Below, one piece after another: positions 11,199 to 22,834 of a DNA stretch of 64,000 nucleotides (position 1 is the stretch's first letter; every line of letters starts with the position of its first letter). Source of the DNA: Kalmusia sp. IMI 367209 (taxonomy: Eukaryota; Ascomycota; Dothideomycetes; Pleosporales; Didymosphaeriaceae); the NCBI GenBank assembly GCA_027946365.1, contig JAPEUQ010000017.1, positions 806,001 to 870,000 of the forward strand, read 5' to 3'. Below the pieces are notes generated by a model that saw nothing but the letters and a program-made list of their open reading frames with translations, was not told the origin of the DNA and did no database searches. Position numbers and translations under genes: made by a program.

Positions 11199-14100
11199 TT
11201 ATAGAATAAGCTTGAACGTAGCGACCTCGAAAGCCCTAATGCTGATCTTAGCGCCCTTCTTCCCATCATGATTTACCATCAAGATCTCCTCAGAATTCTC
11301 GATGTCGTCCTCCAATGCATTGACCTTGACCACACTCTTGACATTCAACTTGCCCCACGTAAGCACAGCCTTGCTCTTTCCACCCAAAGCATCGTAAATC
11401 CTTACGATAACAGACTGCCCCTTCTTAACGGGCAGTTCGCCTCTTGAAACATCCTCATCGTCTTCACCACGCTTGATGGTGTCGAGCACAAGGTTGGGCG
11501 CGCCATGTATGTGGAAAGAGTGCAGGATTGATGATCCGTCGATTGTGGCTGAAGACTTCTGGCCTACGATGCGGAGCGGATTATTGAACTCAAAGGCTTT
11601 GCGCACGGTAGCCTCATTCAAGGGACCGGCGTGTGGGAAAATGGCGTAGCGGGTACGGTGGCGACCCATGTCGGCATGCGCGTCTGGTGCTTTGGGAGCA
11701 CGAAGGAGTGATAGTCTCATAACGTTACCAGCAGTTGCGAAGCCGTACCTGGAATCGTTCAAGATCGAGACGCCATACGTAGCCTCCGACAGGTCGGCCC
11801 ACTTGTGCACGCACACTTCGAACTTAGCCATGTCCCAGCTCGTGTTATAGTGCGTCGGCCGCCGGACGATACCGAATTGTGTCTCGTAGCTTGCTTCCGT
11901 ATTGACGATGTCGACCGGAAACTCCACCTTGAGAAACTTCATGGTCTCTTGCCACTCGATTTCAGCATCGATTTCGATACTCGTAGGAGCATTGCCAATG
12001 GCAGCAGGTAAAGAAATAGTCGTCTTAACCCACGATTTGTCCGAGATCTTGGTTTCTACATCGAGAGACACACGATGGGGACCATCCTCAGAGATGACTA
12101 CCTTTGAAGGTTGTAACTCTTGACGGGATTGTAAATGATAGACTTCTACGTCCCAAGCTTGCCAGTAAAGTGGTTTATCATCAAATAGAACGAGCTGCGC
12201 CGCCTTGGCACCCTTCGGAATAAGCTCGCGGTCGGCATTGATATCGTAGAGTGAAGTAATGACTCCCTTGGAAACCTCGACTATGAATTGGGAATTGCGA
12301 AGCTCGAACACATTTGGTCGAACTTCCTTGATAGAAGCAGTAGTGGACAGATAAGGCGAGGCGAGTGGAGTTACTCCCATAAGACCCAAGCTATTGCTAT
12401 GAGCCAGGCCGTAGGAAGGAAGACCGGCAAGGGATGGAAGCTTCACGAGCTCTGTACGTGCCCATGGAAGTGTGTTTAGCGCGAATAGTTTACTGTTAGC
12501 CTTGATGTCTTGATCAAACCCAAGTTCAGATAGAGCGTCTGAAAGAAGCTTTTCTCCGGTGGTGAACACTTTTGCGTAAATCTGTCTCTAATCAGCCGGT
12601 AATTCAACAACTTGTGAGTAGGTTTTACCTCATCCGAATCGCGGTAGCACATCTCGATCGAGCTACCAGGTAGGCAATCATGGAATTGACACAATAGGAC
12701 ATCTTCCCACATGTCGTCTAGATCCTTCTTCGGGTACTTGTACGAACTCTTTTTCCCAAACTCATTCTGGATCGTGGCAAGCGTTGCCAGAAACTCGATG
12801 TCCCTTAGCATGATCTCAGATCTCCGGTTGTTTCGCTTGTTGTTCGCTTGCGTAGTATACGTCCCACGGTGCAGCTCAAAGTAGAGCTCACCATACCAAG
12901 TAACGAACTCCGTACCTTGTTCGACCTTTTTCTCTAGTTTATCAAAAAAGTCATCCGCGGAGTCACCGAGCTTTACGTGAGGTAGAAGGCCAGTCTTGTC
13001 ACTTATTCCGCGGCATCGTCGGAGCCGCTCAAGCATCTCCCAAGTGGGACCGCCCCCGCCATCTCCCTTACCGAAGACAAGGAGTGAAGTCTTGTCCTGG
13101 TCTAAAGATTTGTGCTGCGTAACGCTTCTCTTAACATCGCCAAAGTGCGCTTCAGCAGTGTATGTCTCGCACGGCGGCATGTGGCAAATGACTTGGCTGT
13201 TGTCGAGCGCCACCCAGTTGAACGTGGTATGAGGGAAGTTGTTGATGTTGTTCCAGCTGAGCTTCTGCGTCAAGAACCTCGTCATCCCCGAGATGCGACA
13301 TATCTGAGGAAGCTGGGTGGAATAGCCGAACGTGTCTGGGAGCCAGAAAGTCTTACAGCGCTGTCCAAAGCGGCTCTCAAAGTATCGTTGCCCGTAGAGA
13401 AATTGCCTGATCAAAGACTCTCCACCGGGGAGGTTGGTGTCATGCTCAACCCAGCTTCCGCCAATAGGTTGAAAGGAGCCCTCCTTGACCTTCTTCTTCA
13501 CACGATCAAAAGTTGACGGGTACAATTGCTCGAGCCACTTATACTGCTGAGCCTGTGAGCAGACGAAGCGGAGTTCGGGATATCGATCGATGAGGTCGCA
13601 CTGATTTGACCACGAACGCGCAACCTTGCGCTTCGTCTCTGCAAACGGCCACAGCCAACAGGTATCAATGTGACAGTAGCCAATACCAGTAACAATGGCC
13701 TCCTTGTCGCTCTCGTAGACCTTGTGGGAGTCGACATCGCCGAGGTACTCGCGCGCGATCTTACGGCAATCTTTGATGCTTTGTTGGTTCCCACCGCCTG
13801 CGATGAAAGTATCAATGATGCGATTCGCAACCTGCTGCGCCTCGTGCGACTCCCACCCATCGCCCGGAAACTCCCTGGCAGCATCGCCGATCTCCCAAAA
13901 ATCATAGCGCAGAGCACGCGCTTCGAGATTGATGGCGACAATTTCTGCTTTGTGCAGCTGGAAATGCCTATTCGGATCAGGTGGCTGGATGGAGCCACCG
14001 TTACCGTTGCCGAACATGCCGTTGCATGCTACCTCGATATAGAAGAGATGTTCCTTGCCGTCCCGAAACTCCTTGGGCAGAACCCATTCTATGCGCTCGC

Positions 14101-14588
14101 CGCCACCAGTCAGGCCATGGACGACCTCGCCGTCTTCAGTCCATATCATCCCCTCACAGTCGGCGTCCCAGTGAAACTCGAGATGTTCCTTGTCCAATAG
14201 GTAGTCGGGGACTGTGATCTTGAGCTTGACCCAGTGCGTGGACCAGCCAGGACCGAACCAATGGCCCGGATTCATCTCCCTGAAGCTGTGGGAGGTCGCC
14301 TCTTTGAACGTCGGCCGCGAGAGGTTAGGCGCAGAATAGACCCAGAATTTGACCCAGTCAGGGGAGGTAGCGCGACCTTCGACAATCTCTCTGCACAGTA
14401 TTAGTACTAAGAAGAGCGTTGGAACAAAGGGCAACGTACGCCAGCAGGCCCTGGCCGTAATACTGGCCACCGTCGGTGAATTGACGCAGGCGGTCCTTGT
14501 AGATGCCATGGATCTGCTTGCCCACGGGACCAGCCGCGAGCTTGGGGAAGTCGGAAGAGACGGGGACAACGCGCTGTTCGCCGCCCAT
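11199..14588 (-). CDS. AMS1: Vacuolar alpha-mannosidase, GH38 (Ams1)
   Basis: Three exons (14588-14440, 14390-12629, 12581-11199) with GT-AG introns of 49 and 47 bp give 1097 residues, the usual Ams1 size. The start MGGEQRVVPVSSDFPKL lies in the first exon. The enzyme removes alpha-linked mannose from oligosaccharides, and in yeast it reaches the vacuole by the Cvt/autophagy route. GH38 zinc and catalytic motifs are clear: HIDTCWLWP with His290 and Asp292, the nucleophile region WLPDTFGYS with Asp402, and FHDCLPGSS near the second intron. The C-terminal beta-rich domains occupy the last exon. There is no signal peptide, as expected for the family. The join of exon 2 to exon 3 restores RDSDE-IYAKVFTTGEKLL. 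Nothing looks broken. Confidence 0.96.
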
Positions 14589-14995
14589 GATTGCAGATTG
14601 ATGCGAGGGTTGGTGTTGATGCTGGAGCTGGAGCTGGAGCTGAAGCTGTGCTGTGGGTGGCTGCCCTTGCATAAGCTATAAGCTGGGGAAAGCTTAGCTT
14701 TCCCCGCACCTGCCCGTGGCTCGAGCTTCGGCTCTCATGACCTTCGTCCTTCGACCTCACTCGTGGTGCTTTGCATTTTATTCACGCACAGCCCATCTTT
14801 TGGGTCTGTGTTACAAAGACCAGTCACATTGCATCGTGTGCTTCATTACGAGGATGGCAGACCGTCTGATCATAGGCCAGACCAATCTTTTTCTAAATAT
14901 AGAACAGACCAACTAGGTACTCCAAATGCACACTACGCCATGACACCGCCATTGCAAAGCCAACATTCTCTCCCTCGGAGACCGTCAAAAAAAGT

Positions 14996-16660
14996 TCAGT
15001 GGATACGATCCAGACGTGCTCTGTTCAAGGCGATCTGGTCGTCCACCTTGTCCGTCTTCCGCATGACATCATCGATGTGCTTGTTCTGACTATCCACCTC
15101 TTGGCCCATTGCTCGACCTAGCGCATTCAAACGTTTCGCAGCCCCTGAGATGCATTAGCCATCAATAGACATGTGTGTGCCAGGTACAGTAACTACCGTG
15201 CAACTGGTCTAGATTGGAATCAATCTCGTTCTCCATCTGCTAAAGTCAGCGAAAGTCGCACCACAGAGCGATGTTTCTGAACGTACCTCGTCATCTTCTG
15301 AGTCCTACAAGTTGATAATACAAGTCAGTGACTGGAATAATCTTGTGCCTGGAAGTAAAGACCGCATGGAACACTTACCGCTTCGAACTGGTACCTATCT
15401 GAATGTCAGAGATGTCTTGAACGTCACTCTTGGGAAAACTCACTTGGCTCTATCAGCCAGGGTAGACCGGCCAGGACCGGATCCACCCGCGCTCTGAATT
15501 CCGCGTTTAAATTCATCTTGCCTAGCCGAAGAAGCCCAGGCAGCTGCCCTGGTCTGATCGCGCTGCACGCGCTCCGCTTGGTGCGTCTCCTATTCCGCGT
15601 TAGCGGGTTGATGATAGTAGAGGGAGGCACAACATGCCATGATCTTGCGGTCGCGCTCTTCTCTGCGCGAATTACTCGTGAACGGGTTGGACACGTGGAC
15701 CGCGAACTAAGTTGCATTAGCAAATAATCAATACTGTGCACTTATTCACGTACCATGCTTCGGTTCAAAGTCTTCAATTCTCGTGCTTTCTCTTCAGCGA
15801 TCCTATTCTGGGAACTTGCGAGGTCAAGATTGCGCTCGGTGTTGTGGATCCTTTCTCCTTGGGCTCCAAGGCGTGCTAGGGTATCTCTTCCTGTTCTGTT
15901 CCAGTATTAGCATTATTACGTGTTAATCTGACAAGGAGATACTTACTCCTCCGCCTGCTGGGCGAGGCGGAGCGCATTTCGCGTCGAGCTGACCTACAAT
16001 AGACACGAGAGATTAGTGGTGTTCAGTCAATCATGTATAAGGGGTGTGATTTACATCCTGTTGCTTCATGAACTTAATCTCGTTCTTGGTCGCATTGATG
16101 TCTTCCTCTTCTTGTTCCTCCGCAGTGAGCTGGCGGTCCTCGTAAGACGGACCGGTCCCATATCCTCCATATCCACCAGAAACGCCCGATTGACCATATG
16201 AACCACCCTGTCCGGATCCCGCCTGCTGAGGTGGCGGCCTTTGCTGTTTCGCGCGGTCCGCAGCACCTCCGAATAGTGCACCGCGATCCTCTTCGAGGTT
16301 CGGGTCGGTGTTCCCTAGGCCTCCATACCCACCGGGGCGACGGGAGCTCTGGTCTGCACCACCACCATATCGATCTTGGCCGTAACTTCCTCCGCCCTGG
16401 GCATAGCTCCCTCCACCCGCTTGGTAGCCACGCCCTCCGTATTGCCCACCCTGACTCGTGACGGAAGGGCTCTTTTCTTGTCGGTATGAGTCATTCCCAC
16501 TGTAGGCCGGAGGAGGAGCTTGGGCATAAGGATCTTTGGGAGGTGCAGCATATGGATTGGACGCAGCTGGCGACGCCGTCTTGCCCTTCCTAGAGCCGAA
16601 TAACTGGCCTCTGGCTGCTTCGTCGTCAACATCGCCTTTGTTCTTCTTGAAAAGGCCCAT
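14996..16660 (-). CDS. SEC9: Plasma-membrane t-SNARE Sec9 (SNAP-25 family)
   Basis: Nine exons give 410 residues: 16660-16055, 15993-15947, 15895-15754, 15706-15638, 15589-15444, 15394-15379, 15304-15287, 15236-15197 and 15144-14996. The N-terminal half is Gly/Tyr/Gln-rich and disordered, starting MGLFKKNKGD. Two SNARE helices follow: a Qb-type one from EEQEEEDINATKNEIKFMKQ to about TLNRSMFAVHVSNPF, and a Qc-type one near the end (DSNLDQLHGAAKRLNALGRA to DQIALNRARLDRIH). This is the fungal Sec9 layout. The protein pairs with syntaxin (Sso) and synaptobrevin (Snc) in secretory vesicle fusion, with no membrane anchor of its own. Exons 6 and 7 are only 16 and 18 nt. The intron at 15590-15637 has a GC donor (ATG/GCATGT) with a canonical GCTAAC branch site. 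All phases agree and the summed length is a multiple of three. Confidence 0.93.
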
Positions 16661-17407
16661 GACTGTCCGAAAGTCAGTATCTATTAGACGTAATTGGAAT
16701 GGCGAGGCGCGAGGACATGCGGTCGTGAGGAGAGGTTCGCTGGTGGGGCACGTACTGGTCGAGCTAACGAGTGTTTCTATTGGCTAAAGAAAAAGATGGG
16801 AGAATCAGTAATTCGAGCAGTTGTAGACGCAACGTAGAAGATTTCCGGGGGCAACAGAGGTATTTGAGGAGTGAATGAAGTGTCTGAAGATCGGGCGGTG
16901 GGCGTTTCAACCAACGTTCAGCTCCAGGGTCCGCGCTTACGTTGAATGCTTGGCCGATAGTGTGGCTGTGCGCGCGCGCCACAGGTAGCGGGGTTTACAT
17001 CCAAATTCACTGCCCCGACGACGCGTACGGCCAGGCTTCGATTGTTGAGCACAGAATCTGGTTTGTAGGATTGAATCAGTCTGATACTAGTATGGCTGCT
17101 TCACTTTACATCTGCGTAGAATGAAGCCATAATGAGCGGTGCCACGGACAAGAAAGTCCCTGCATTCGCTGACTGCGCTAGCTTGCGCCGCTTCAGGGAG
17201 GTGCACTGTGAAATCGAAGACAGTGTTTGCACATTGGTATCATTGATTTCTGGGTATCTTGTATTTTAGACAATGTATAGTACTAGGACCAAAGTTTGAT
17301 GACGCATCGTGAGCCGGGTTACCACAGGATACACACTGCCAAGGTATAAAAGTCCTCAAACTTCTGCCTTCTAACTTCGCGTATGTTCATGAGGGCTCAT
17401 GAAAATA
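16661..17407. other. Intergenic: SEC9 promoter side and 3' flank of the dehydratase gene
   Basis: No gene is supported. A short Arg-rich minus frame (16764-16982) has no partner exon. The stretch should contain the SEC9 promoter and 5' leader; both neighbouring genes read leftwards. Confidence 0.45.
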
Positions 17408-19068
17408 TCATATATCTTTTCCAAGAGGTGCACTCGAGCCTTCACTACCATCTGTTCCCATTGACTCCTGGAGATGCTGCAGTGCCTTCTTCGTCCAAGT
17501 CGTACCATCTGCCATACCATCCTCTTCCGGTGTAAGCTCTTCATCCGACGGCAACGCGTCATGCTCTTCCTTGGTCCATATTTCCGTCCCTTCCATTACC
17601 GGGAACGATGTCAGCACTCGACTAATATCGCCCCACCATATCTCGCCAAACTGACGATACCACTCGACTGTCTTCCTCAACCCGTCGTCAAAGCCGGTCT
17701 TCGGCTGCCAACCCAACGCAGCGAGCTTCGATCCATCGGTGGCATATCGTTGATCATTGAAAGGGCGATCTTCCGTATACTGCACTGACCTCTCAAAATC
17801 GGCAAATGTATCATGAGGCAGTCCGAAAAGCTTCAATAATTTGTGGCAGATGTCCGTGTTGGATATCTCGTCTGTAGTCGCAATATTGTATATCTGGCCG
17901 ATGTCACCTTTGTGAAATATCGTATCTAATGCGTCGACAATATCGCCCGCATAAAGATATCGCCGGGTGGGAGATCCGTCGCCGTGTACCAATAGCTTTC
18001 TTCTGCGCTGCAAGAGCATGATGAATTTCGGTATGATTTCTGGCCAATGTCAGCAAAAGACTTAGACCACAATATGATGCTGACGTACTCTCGGGAAACT
18101 GATGTGGCCCGTAGACATTGTTGCTTCGCACCGTGATCAAAGGCAACTTGAAGCTCTTCCGATATGCGCTGACCATCATCTCTGCCGCAGCCTTGCTCGC
18201 AGAATATGGGTTCGTTGGAGCAAGCAGGCTCGTCTCACTCAAATCTGCCGCTCCGATCGGCACATCTCCGTACACCTCATCGGTTGAGATATGAATGAAA
18301 CGCGATATACCATGTTCGCGCGCTCTTTCCAGCAACACGTGCGTTCCATATACATTTGTATTTGTGAATTGGTACGAGTTGCCAAAACTGAGATCGACGT
18401 GCGATTGAGCGGCAAAATGGAAGATGGTGTCGATCTGATGCTTGCGGAGCACTCTCTTAACGTCCGCAGGAGAGGTAATGTCGCCCTGTTCGAACGCGAA
18501 GTTCGCGCGGCCTTCGAGGATGCGTGTGTTATTTAGCGTCGCGCAGTAGTCGAGTTTGTCGAAAGAGACAACATTGTAGTGGTCAGGATACGTGAGGGTC
18601 AAATGCCGGACAAACCAGCAAGCGCTGCGAAGCTGTCAGTCGCGTGCCGCGTTCAACTGTTACGCCTTGCCGTACATGAAGCCTGCCCCACCTGTTACAA
18701 GTACATTGCGAGCATCTTCTCGAGGCTCAAAACGCGTGGTCCCTCTGAGAACGGGCGCCTGCTTCCAAAGATCATCTGTGAGATAGGATCTCGGATTCAG
18801 AACAGTGGAGTTCCTCCGATCTGTGTTGCGCAGTCAGCCATGGTGAACGGCGCGCCGGAGGGTGCTATCCGCCGAAGTGGGAATGATGGCGCACGGATCA
18901 GTCTAATGCAGGGAGAAAGATTCTATGCTATTTGATAAGTGAGGGGGCTCGGTTCGTGCTGGGTAGAGAAGGGCTGCAACTGCTCTTGGGTGGACGTTTC
19001 AAAGACATACGTTTAGGTTGCGAACCGTTGGTCATCGACATACCATCAGGGCTCTCTACGGCGGACAT
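17408..19068 (-). CDS. UDP/dTDP-glucose 4,6-dehydratase (extended SDR family)
   Basis: Four exons (19068-19011, 18820-18676, 18624-18089, 18039-17408) give 456 residues; the first intron is 190 bp and the others 49-51 bp. The enzyme converts nucleotide-glucose to the 4-keto-6-deoxy sugar, the first step toward rhamnose; fungal homologues use UDP-glucose. Visible motifs are the NAD-binding VTGGAGFIA at 62-69, FHFAAQSHVD, the catalytic STDEVYGD at 181-188, and the YxxxK pair Tyr208/Lys212 in YSASK, then SNNVYGPHQFPEK. The C-terminus has an acidic tail beyond the bacterial RmlB length. The two first exons rest on splice phases only. No rhamnose epimerase/reductase lies in this window, so the pathway partner must be elsewhere. 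The start gene pair with the 110-residue gene is divergent, 383 bp apart. Confidence 0.88.
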
Positions 19069-19451
19069 GTTGACAGGACCACCGACGCGAGCTATACATG
19101 TAGGGCAGTTGAGAAAGCTTCGGCGCGCACATCTCAGATTGTCATTATGAGACCTTCAATATGCGATGCCTGCAATGACATTCTGGTTCCTGACTATGTC
19201 CTGCAACGGAAGCGCTTCCGCCTCATCCTATGTCATCTTACGTGCTGCGCTAAGGCTTGGCGACCGAAGCTCGGCTTCACTCCGGTCCCGAAGTGACACC
19301 CGCTCTCGGCTTTCCGAAAAGTACAACACGCGTTCGCTTCTTCGCGGACGCGATGGTAGATAGCTAGAATATAAATTCCTTTGACGTAGACAAGCCAAGT
19401 AACTTCTCTCCCCTCCCTTAGCCCTCACAAACCCCACAAGCCGTCTCCAAT
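19069..19451. promoter_or_regulatory. Shared divergent promoter region (dehydratase / 110-residue protein gene)
   Basis: The 383 bp between the two opposite start codons must carry both promoters. The right half has CT-rich sequence (for example ctcccctcccttagccctc) just before ATG 19452, typical of fungal core promoters. I do not recognise specific factor sites. Confidence 0.5.
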
Positions 19452-19840
19452 ATGTCCACAACAAATCCACCAGACACCCTTGCAGCCATGAATAGTGCTA
19501 CTCTAGGCACCACCATGCCCGTTGTGACGCTGCCCGATGGCTCCAAAGTACAGACCGGCACTGTCGGTGCCCTTTTGGTCAACATTCGAGAGTACGACCA
19601 ACTCGTCAGCGGAGCCGTTGTTGATGTAGGAAGAAAGCAAGAGCTAGAAGAGAAGATGGCGGCAAGTATGCCGGTGCTGAAGAAAGCTGGTCAGTAGCCG
19701 TATATCTATGTATCATTCCATACGTGGTTGATGGTTCCGTATCAGGTCTATTTGGGCTTTTTACTCCCGATGAATGGATCAATGGATCGAGTGCTGGCCG
19801 GAAGTTCATGGGTGAAGTTGCGAAGAAGCACGGCTTGTAA
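19452..19840 (+). CDS. Conserved short fungal protein, function unknown
   Basis: Two exons (19452-19689 and 19746-19840) with a 56-bp GT-AG intron give 110 residues. The protein reads MSTTNPPDTLAAMNSATLG, then VTLPDGSKVQTGTVGALL, an Arg/Lys-rich helix VGRKQELEEKMAASMPVL, and after the intron LFTPDEWINGSSAGRKFMG. The composition and the conserved-looking LFTPDEW segment mark it as real. I recall similar small fungal and bacterial proteins of unknown role but cannot name the family with certainty. There is no signal peptide or membrane segment, so it is probably soluble. It is divergent from the dehydratase gene. Confidence 0.75.
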
Positions 19841-22265
19841 GACTGGCCGGTTAGCTGGTTCATATTGTATGCTAGTGTTAAACTACGCAAGGTCATACCT
19901 AGGTGGATCATATCTAGTTGACAAGACAAGTAGATGCACGCATTGGCGAGCTAGCTAGCACACTCATCTGATCTAGCCAGGCTTTACATGACGTACATGA
20001 CGGAGATCTTACGTTGTATGCCGTATTTGTAAGAGCAGTTCCTTACCCTCTTCGCACAAAATCTCTTTGACCGAATTACTCTTTGTTGTGCTCAGTCGTC
20101 AAGACCTACCCGGCAATAAAAACACACAGCCATGTGTCTTCTTGATGGGGTTATAGAGAGCTGGCCTCTTCATGCGGACCTTTCGTGGTGTGGTAGGTTC
20201 CGCAGCCATGCTAGAAGAAATCGGGAGCAAGGAAGAGGAGGAGGAGCCGAAGCCTTGTGAAAAAGCTAAGGGCGTAGGCCCAATGGAGGTGGCGAGCTCT
20301 CAATTCATGCTGCGCTTCGTTGATCGAGCTCCGCGAACTCTGTTGGGAACAGGTCCGTGGGTCCTAAAATGCCAATGAGCAGTGCCTATACTTTGAATTG
20401 GTTCGATGCTATGCGTGTATGCCATCAGATAGATCTACAAGGTGTTTTGGTAGAGCAAGTAGCTGAACGGCGTAGCAAGCAGGCTGTTAACAAGAAGGTA
20501 GGCAGTCGTCTACATATACGAGGCCATACTAGGCGCGGCTAGCATATTGTTATGATATATGTCGTACAGTTTGTTGAGCAGAGATGAGGCGGCCCAAGTC
20601 GTCCTGCTTTGTGTCAGTGAAAGGGGCGCGAGAGTCCTGGAGGTTAGCCGAATTGATTGTGAACGTGACTGATGGACGAGCAAACGAGCGACCAGACCAT
20701 GATTCATCGTCGTACTCGCACATATGTTGTGGGCTTGAATCGTCATTGTGATGTACGGGTTGTGAAGTCACATTGGTTGCCTGGGACGACCCGTTATTAT
20801 AATGGTATGCCCAGCGCACGCTCCTATCCCGAGACCAGCCACCTCATTTACGACCAATCAACAGCAGCCCATTTCCATAGAACTACGTTCAATTCGCATA
20901 CCATCTCCTATGCGAAAAAGAAGGCGGACATTTGTGGCCAGTGCCAAAGGCGTCAGAGCATAAACATGAACCGTACCCCCCCTGTCACGTCCCAACAGTG
21001 GCATGGGGCGCAAAACCGAATTTGGGGGATTTTGGTCCTGACAAACGCGTCGTGAATCTTTTCTGTCCTGTCTGTGTCGCGCGTCGCTGTCGCGTTGCTA
21101 TCACAATCATCTCTGCCTCTTCAAACGCCGCCTTGTCCCGCTCTGCCCCTTTGCGAATTCATCAACATTGCTATTGCCTCCACTTGCCAACCATTGCTTC
21201 TGAGAGCTACTAGACACATCGTGTCTACCACCTTCGCACATACAAACCATTCATATTACCAAAAGACGACGTGTGCTAGCCATGATCCTCATCACTGCGC
21301 AGTTCTGGAATATTAGGTAGGTTGATCCAATACCAAAGTCACCGCGCTACAGAATCTCCCTCTTCCCACTCGACGCTCGAGCCGCCAGACCTCGGCGACC
21401 CCGAATTCCCATCCCCTCTTCGATTCGCTCATCCTACGGGATCCCCCACCACGACCACGATGTGCCTCCTTCCCGCGCGCCTCGGCGCAAACGGTCCGGT
21501 CCGATCTAGCATGAACAATTGGTTACCACAAAATTGCAGCCGTTGGTAGGGCTGGAGAGGCTTAATTTGACGACCGGCTCGATACCATATGAAATGGTCA
21601 ATTAGCCGTGCGGACGGACACGATGGAGGCATGTCGATGGCACCTGCATGTCCTGGCTACTCGATGAAGGTAGCGAGTGAAAACGCCATCAGGGAGCAAA
21701 GTCGCTGCACACACATGAGTTCGCTACAAGCTGGCACAGAGGTGCGGCGCATTGATTGCATCAATCCCAATGGAAACACGTGTTACATACAGCAAGATTT
21801 TCTGTGCGGAAACGAAAGCATGGAAGGAAGGACTTTTTGATAACCATTGTAGGAGGGATACCCAAGAGCTTCGATGACGCTATATGATGGAGACTGGAGC
21901 GCCATTACCAATGCCGTAGGACTTCGCAAAGCTCTGTTCACCCCATAATTCAAGCCTGGTGACCAAATTATCAACCCAAAGCAAAGGAAGGAGCTAAAAA
22001 GCAAACAGAGGCCTGTATAAGTTTCAGAGATATATGTCTATCTACGAGAATGTGGAAAACAGCCCTGAAAGATGATCGTCCGAGGTTTCGAGGCTGGAAG
22101 GTCCATGTGCATAGGTTGTACGGCTTCAAGAAGCGCTTCAAGTATGCTAGCAATGGCAGAGACGAGATGAACAACACCCGCTGAACTATAAAGCCTAACT
22201 GGATATTAGTCATTTCAAGCCCAAAGTCGTACCGAGAGAGTGCCTACGCATACCACTTCAGCTTC
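19841..22265. other. Gene-poor stretch
   Basis: No gene is supported. A CT-rich patch at 21060-21200 followed by ATG 21281 and a GC-rich block to about 21520 looks like a promoter and first-exon fragment, but no continuation is visible. Other frames are short and lack coding character. Confidence 0.4.
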
Positions 22266-22834
22266 TCACTTGCGGCGCCATTCCTGCAACAGGATATCAC
22301 TGTGACCGTTGAGTTTCTTAGAAGCGGGGCTCTTGCTCGTCTGGGTTGTAGACGATGACCTCTGGACAGCCATGGCCTTGGGAGCTGGAGAATGCTGTGC
22401 GGTAGCGCCATTGTTCGATGTTGTTGGGGTGGCACCCCTCTGAGCAGATGGGTAGTTGGCAGTCGCGACCGTGTGCCTGTGTGTAGGTGTCTCCGAGGAG
22501 CTTGGGCTTCGCACCACAGCTTGTGTGTTCGTATTGTGCACAGCGCTTTGACTCGTAGACGTATTCATGCGGTGGACGCATGCAGGATCATGCTGTGACT
22601 GTGGGTGCGACGTTGTCGATGCAGAGTTTTGGCCAAGATCATAGACTATCGGCTCAGAGAAGCGATCTGTAGAAATTAGCACTGAATATATAAGCGCATT
22701 TAGTGATGCATACAGACACGCTGTGGTCTACCGATGGGTATCAGTGTCATGCTGACCACTATACGTTTCGTCTTGTCGGGGGTTACAATATATGGTTGAC
22801 TCTGCACTCGAAGTCTGCGATGTGGAGCTTTCAT
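22266..22834 (-). CDS. Hypothetical Ser/Thr-rich protein
   Basis: Two exons (22834-22732 and 22666-22266) joined by a 65-bp GT-AG intron with a gctaat branch site give 167 residues. The N-terminus MKAPHRRLRVQSQPYIVTP is basic. The join yields VVSMTLIPIDRFSEPIVYDL, which reads like a folded edge. The rest is Ser/Thr/Gln/Pro-rich and probably disordered, ending DILLQEWRRK. I do not recognise a family, and there is no signal peptide or membrane segment. The gene call rests on phase agreement, a good branch point and composition. Further upstream exons are possible. It may be a lineage-specific gene in an otherwise gene-poor tract. Confidence 0.45.
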
